Shown: positions 6,273-8,579 of the stretch, in pieces
Numbering within the stretch: the stretch's first letter is position 1
Layout: each line of letters starts with the position of its first letter
Source: JBBDNC01 sp040877875
GTDB lineage: Bacteria; Bacteroidota; Rhodothermia; Balneolales; Balneolaceae
Reading direction: 5' to 3'
Assembly (NCBI GenBank): GCA_040877875.1
Contig: JBBDNC010000008.1
Span: 1 to 8,579 of the forward strand
DNA: 8,579 nt
Notes under the pieces: generated by a model
What the model was told of the DNA's origin: nothing
The model's database searches: none
The model's input: only the letters and a program-made list of their open reading frames with translations
Position numbers and translations under genes: made by a program

Positions 6273-7325
6273 TTGAATACACAAGTCCGGCATATTACCA
6301 GCTTTATGCACCAATGGGCGCCACCCGGAATAAAGATGGATTACGACAACGTCGGGCTGCTGGTGGGAGACCAGCAAAGTGAAGTAAAACGAATACTTGT
6401 CTGTTTGGATGTCACAGAAGCCGTAGTAGATGAGGCGATCCAAAAAAAGTGTGAACTCATCGTATCCCACCATCCTCTCATTTTTCAAAAAATCAGCCGG
6501 ATTAATCCATCCGATGAACAGGGGCGAATTTTATACAAGCTTATCAAAAACGATATTGCCCTGTTGACGGCTCATACCAATCTTGATGCTGCCCTTGACG
6601 GGGTTTCCTTTGTGTTGGCCAATAATCTGGGTTTGGATGAGCTTCATTTTCTGGAGCGAAATTACGGGGTAAGCCGTAAAATCACATTAACTACGACCTC
6701 GGAAGATTCTGAAGCGGTGTTAAAGCTCTTGAATTACTATTCTGCCGAAGAGGCTCATTTCTATACGGTAGATGGCAGAAAGGAAGGGTTAAAATGTTTT
6801 GAGGCGATCATCGATCAGCATAATCTTGGGTCATTAAAAGGAACTCTTGAGAGAGAAGGGTTACTTAAAAAAGGATCATTTCAGGTTGTTGAGATGGCGA
6901 GTGCATCCAACAATTTCGGAATGGGAGTCATCGGCACTTACCCCGAGGATGGGATTGCCAGGGATGAGTTTTTGCACCTGGTCTGCAGGGCATTGGATAT
7001 CGATGCGATCCGGTATTCGGGGAAAATAGAAAGAATTCGAAAAGTAGCTGTTTGTGGCGGAGCCGGAATATTTCTTAAAAATAAAGCTATTTCGGCAGGA
7101 GCAGATGCTTTTGTTACAGCCGATATCAAGTACCACGATTATTTTACGGAAAAAGATCAGTTTTTGCTTGTCGATGTAGGACATTATGAAAGTGAATTTC
7201 CGGTAGTAGAAGCGATACGAAAAGAATTGGCTGAGGCATTCGAGAATTTGAAAGTGGCCGCAACGACCCGTGTAACAAACCCCGTAAAAATATATACGTC
7301 AGAAATAGTCAATAAAACCACATAA
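6273..7325 (+). CDS. Nif3-like dinuclear metal centre hexameric protein (YqfO type)
   Basis: Member of the Nif3/YbgI/YqfO family, which forms toroidal hexamers with a two-metal site. The biochemical role is not settled (GTP cyclohydrolase-like or NAD/phosphate hydrolase activities have been proposed). At 350 aa this is the long form with a CutA-like insert (about 125-245) splitting the two halves of the fold, like B. subtilis YqfO (about 370 aa) and unlike E. coli YbgI (247 aa). Metal ligands are all present: His66-His67 in SHHP, Asp105 in HTNLD, and His304 and Glu308 in GHYESE. The N-terminal DYDNVGLLVGD (23-33) is also typical. The start is TTG 6273: the N-terminus then matches relatives, which begin a few residues before the I-T-x-x-[ML]-x-Q-W-A-P segment. 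The next ATG (6306) would cut that segment. The gene for the CT398-type coiled-coil protein follows after 19 nt, almost certainly in the same operon. Confidence 0.93.
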   Translation: MNTQVRHITSFMHQWAPPGIKMDYDNVGLLVGDQQSEVKRILVCLDVTEAVVDEAIQKKCELIVSHHPLIFQKISRINPSDEQGRILYKLIKNDIALLTAHTNLDAALDGVSFVLANNLGLDELHFLERNYGVSRKITLTTTSEDSEAVLKLLNYYSAEEAHFYTVDGRKEGLKCFEAIIDQHNLGSLKGTLEREGLLKKGSFQVVEMASASNNFGMGVIGTYPEDGIARDEFLHLVCRALDIDAIRYSGKIERIRKVAVCGGAGIFLKNKAISAGADAFVTADIKYHDYFTEKDQFLLVDVGHYESEFPVVEAIRKELAEAFENLKVAATTRVTNPVKIYTSEIVNKTT

Positions 7326-7344
7326 AACCGAATCAGAACAGGAT

Positions 7345-8079
7345 ATGGAAGAGGTACTACAAAAATTAACAAATCTTCAATATATCGATACCAGGATTGA
7401 TGAACTCAAACAACTAAGAGGGGATTTGCCGGAAGAAATACTTGATATCGAAACGGATATGACACGATATGAGGTGAAAGTCGAACAACTGGAACAGGAA
7501 GAAAAGGATCTGGAAGTTGAGGCGAAAAATCTTGAATTGGAAATCAAGTCGGCAGAAGAAAAAGTTGAAAAGTATGAGGAACAGCAATTATCGGTTCGGA
7601 ACAACCGCGAATATGATGCTTTAACCAAGGAAATTGAAGCTCAGAAGCAGGTGATTGAGAATTCAAGATCACGGATTGAAGAGATTCTGAAACGACAGGA
7701 AGAGATCGGTCCCGAACTTGAGAAAAACAGGGAGAAGCTCAACGAGATCAAGAATCTGTATGATGAGAAGCAGAAGAATCTTGATGAAGTTGTTGAAAAC
7801 ACTCAAAAAGAAGAGGATATGCTTCTTGAAAAACGTAAAGAAGTCGAAGAAGAGCTGGATAAACGATATCTGAGAAGTTACAAGCGGTTACGTAATGGGC
7901 TGAATAATGGTATCGCCGTCGTCGCCATGGAAAAAGGAGCTGCTTTGGGAATGGCTCTGCCTCCGCAGACTCAGGTTGAAGTTCGGCGAAAAAACAAAAT
8001 CATCATAGATGAGAATAGTGGCCGTATTGTTGTGGATCCGACTTTCTTTAAACAGGCCAAGAAAGAGCTGGATGTGTAG
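7345..8079 (+). CDS. CT398/HP0958-family coiled-coil protein with a cysteine-free 'zinc ribbon'
   Basis: A 244-aa cytoplasmic protein. Residues about 5-180 form a long charged antiparallel coiled coil with the RNNREYDALTKEIE stretch (85-98) typical of this family. Residues 181-244 match the C-terminal zinc-ribbon domain by their flanking pattern: GIAVV (189-193), KGA (197-199), LPPQ (205-208), then KIII and GRIVVD (226-231). In the family this part holds two Cys-x-x-Cys pairs. Here both are gone: the first pair falls in AALGM (199-203) and the second in DENS (222-225). The whole protein has no Cys and no His, so normal zinc binding is not possible. Related proteins bind RpoN and flagellar or type III secretion parts (HP0958, CT398), but that role cannot be carried over. 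Start ATG 7345, preceded by a weak AGGA. Second gene of an operon with the Nif3-family gene; rnpB follows. Confidence 0.9.
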   Translation: MEEVLQKLTNLQYIDTRIDELKQLRGDLPEEILDIETDMTRYEVKVEQLEQEEKDLEVEAKNLELEIKSAEEKVEKYEEQQLSVRNNREYDALTKEIEAQKQVIENSRSRIEEILKRQEEIGPELEKNREKLNEIKNLYDEKQKNLDEVVENTQKEEDMLLEKRKEVEEELDKRYLRSYKRLRNGLNNGIAVVAMEKGAALGMALPPQTQVEVRRKNKIIIDENSGRIVVDPTFFKQAKKELDV

Positions 8080-8202
8080 AGGTTTATGCACAGGATGGTC
8101 AGATCAGGCGTTGGTGAACTGCTGAAACGATCTGTACTGTTGGAAGCATCAAGAGTGAGTGAGAATACCAATTCTTCTTTTTGACCGTTATTTTAAATCA
8201 TG

Positions 8203-8579
8203 ACAGGGTGGTTGCCGGGCAATCGTCTCTTCTGTCGATTGGCAGAGTGGGAAGGAAAGTCCGAACACCCGCGGGTACCGTGCTTCCTAACAGGAAGGTC
8301 TTCTTTTACGAGGGGAGTTATATCCTCTGAAGGAAGGGAGAAAGTGCAACAGAAAACAAACTACCTTGCCGATGAACAGCAGATTTAAACTGTTGTTGGA
8401 TCCGTCGGCGGGAAAAGGTGAAAAGGCGGAGTAAGAGCCCACCGCTTTTCGGGTGACCGGAAAGGCATTGCAAACCTCACGGGGTGCAAGTTCATGCAGG
8501 TTGTGTGTAACCCGTCACAATACAACCGGGTAGAACGCTTGAGGTCCGGAGTGATCCGGATCCCAGATAAATGATTGCC
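8203..8579 (+). ncRNA. rnpB: RNase P RNA (bacterial type A-like), 3' end cut by window
   Basis: Catalytic RNA that trims the 5' leader of pre-tRNAs. The conserved regions occur in the right order: GAAGGAAAGTCC (8251-8262, CR-I); GTGCAACAGAAAACAAAC (8344-8361) followed by CCGATG; GAGTAAGAGCCCACCGC (8429-8445, CR-IV); GGGTAGAACGCTTGAG (8528-8543); and CAGATAAATGATTGCC (8564-8579). Helix P2 is visible as GGCAATC (8218-8224) pairing with GATTGCC (8573-8579). P12 is an 8-bp hairpin (8375-8382 with 8390-8397). A GGT at 8499-8501 in the P15 loop area is a candidate for pairing with the tRNA CCA end. About 30-40 nt, including the 3' strand of P1 and the last conserved segment, lie beyond the window. 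The 5' end is estimated from the distance to P2 and may be off by several bases. No clear promoter is seen in 8080-8202; read-through from the upstream operon is possible. Confidence 0.95.

Noticed and set aside
6097..6488. Minus-strand ORFs of 61 and 125 codons across the divergent region and the start of the Nif3-family gene
   Set aside because: They overlap the well-supported Nif3-family reading frame and have no protein-like features.
8086..8184. 32-codon ORF just after the CT398-type gene, in frame with it past one TAG and preceded by AGAGG
   Set aside because: Composition looks random, it has no recognisable motif, and it lies in the upstream flank of rnpB. Read-through or a small gene is possible but unsupported.
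8200..8388. 62-codon ORF on the plus strand
   Set aside because: It lies inside the RNase P RNA, whose conserved motifs explain the sequence.

Overview
The window most likely comes from a Balneolota/Bacteroidota-group bacterium. Three things suggest this: a promoter in front of the Nif3-family gene that fits the Bacteroidota -33/-7 pattern (TTTG, 18 nt, TATTTTTG); AT-rich intergenic regions; and the combination of a DivIVA-domain protein with FCB-type homologues of PNP, Nif3 and the CT398-type coiled-coil protein. The placement is inferred from protein character and no database search was run. Most genes are housekeeping. I see no insertion sequence, prophage, CRISPR array, tRNA or defence module.

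Layout. Six genes occupy the left two-thirds, all on the minus strand. In transcription order (right to left) they are a YggS-type PLP-binding protein (5254-5958), a small one-helix membrane protein (4801-5130), a DivIVA-domain coiled-coil protein (3972-4592), purine nucleoside phosphorylase (2842-3678), a very acidic protein with a C-terminal helical domain (1897-2673), and a lipoprotein serine hydrolase of the beta-lactamase/PBP4* superfamily (30-1688). The gaps between them are 123 to 293 bp, so they look like several transcription units rather than one tight operon. Three of the gaps hold inverted repeats. A 314-bp divergent region (5959-6272) separates this block from a plus-strand group: a Nif3-family dinuclear-metal protein (6273-7325, TTG start), a coiled-coil protein of the CT398/HP0958 'zinc ribbon' family (7345-8079), and the RNase P RNA gene rnpB, which runs off the right edge.

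Functional reading. The yggS - membrane protein - divIVA order recalls the ylmE-sepF-ylmG-divIVA cluster of Gram-positive bacteria, with an unrelated-looking membrane protein in the middle. This suggests a cell-envelope or division-site role. PNP is purine salvage. The Nif3/coiled-coil pair next to rnpB is a housekeeping cluster.

Most notable points: (1) the CT398-type protein has no cysteine and no histidine anywhere, so its zinc ribbon cannot bind zinc in the normal way; (2) the yggS-TM-divIVA arrangement; (3) the acidic protein, with 29 Asp/Glu in 43 residues joined to what looks like a divergent four-helix-bundle domain; (4) mutually exclusive and contiguous hairpins between divIVA and pnp; (5) a five-codon mini-ORF that contains the likely ribosome-binding site of the Nif3 gene. 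I did not find a clearly new multi-gene system.
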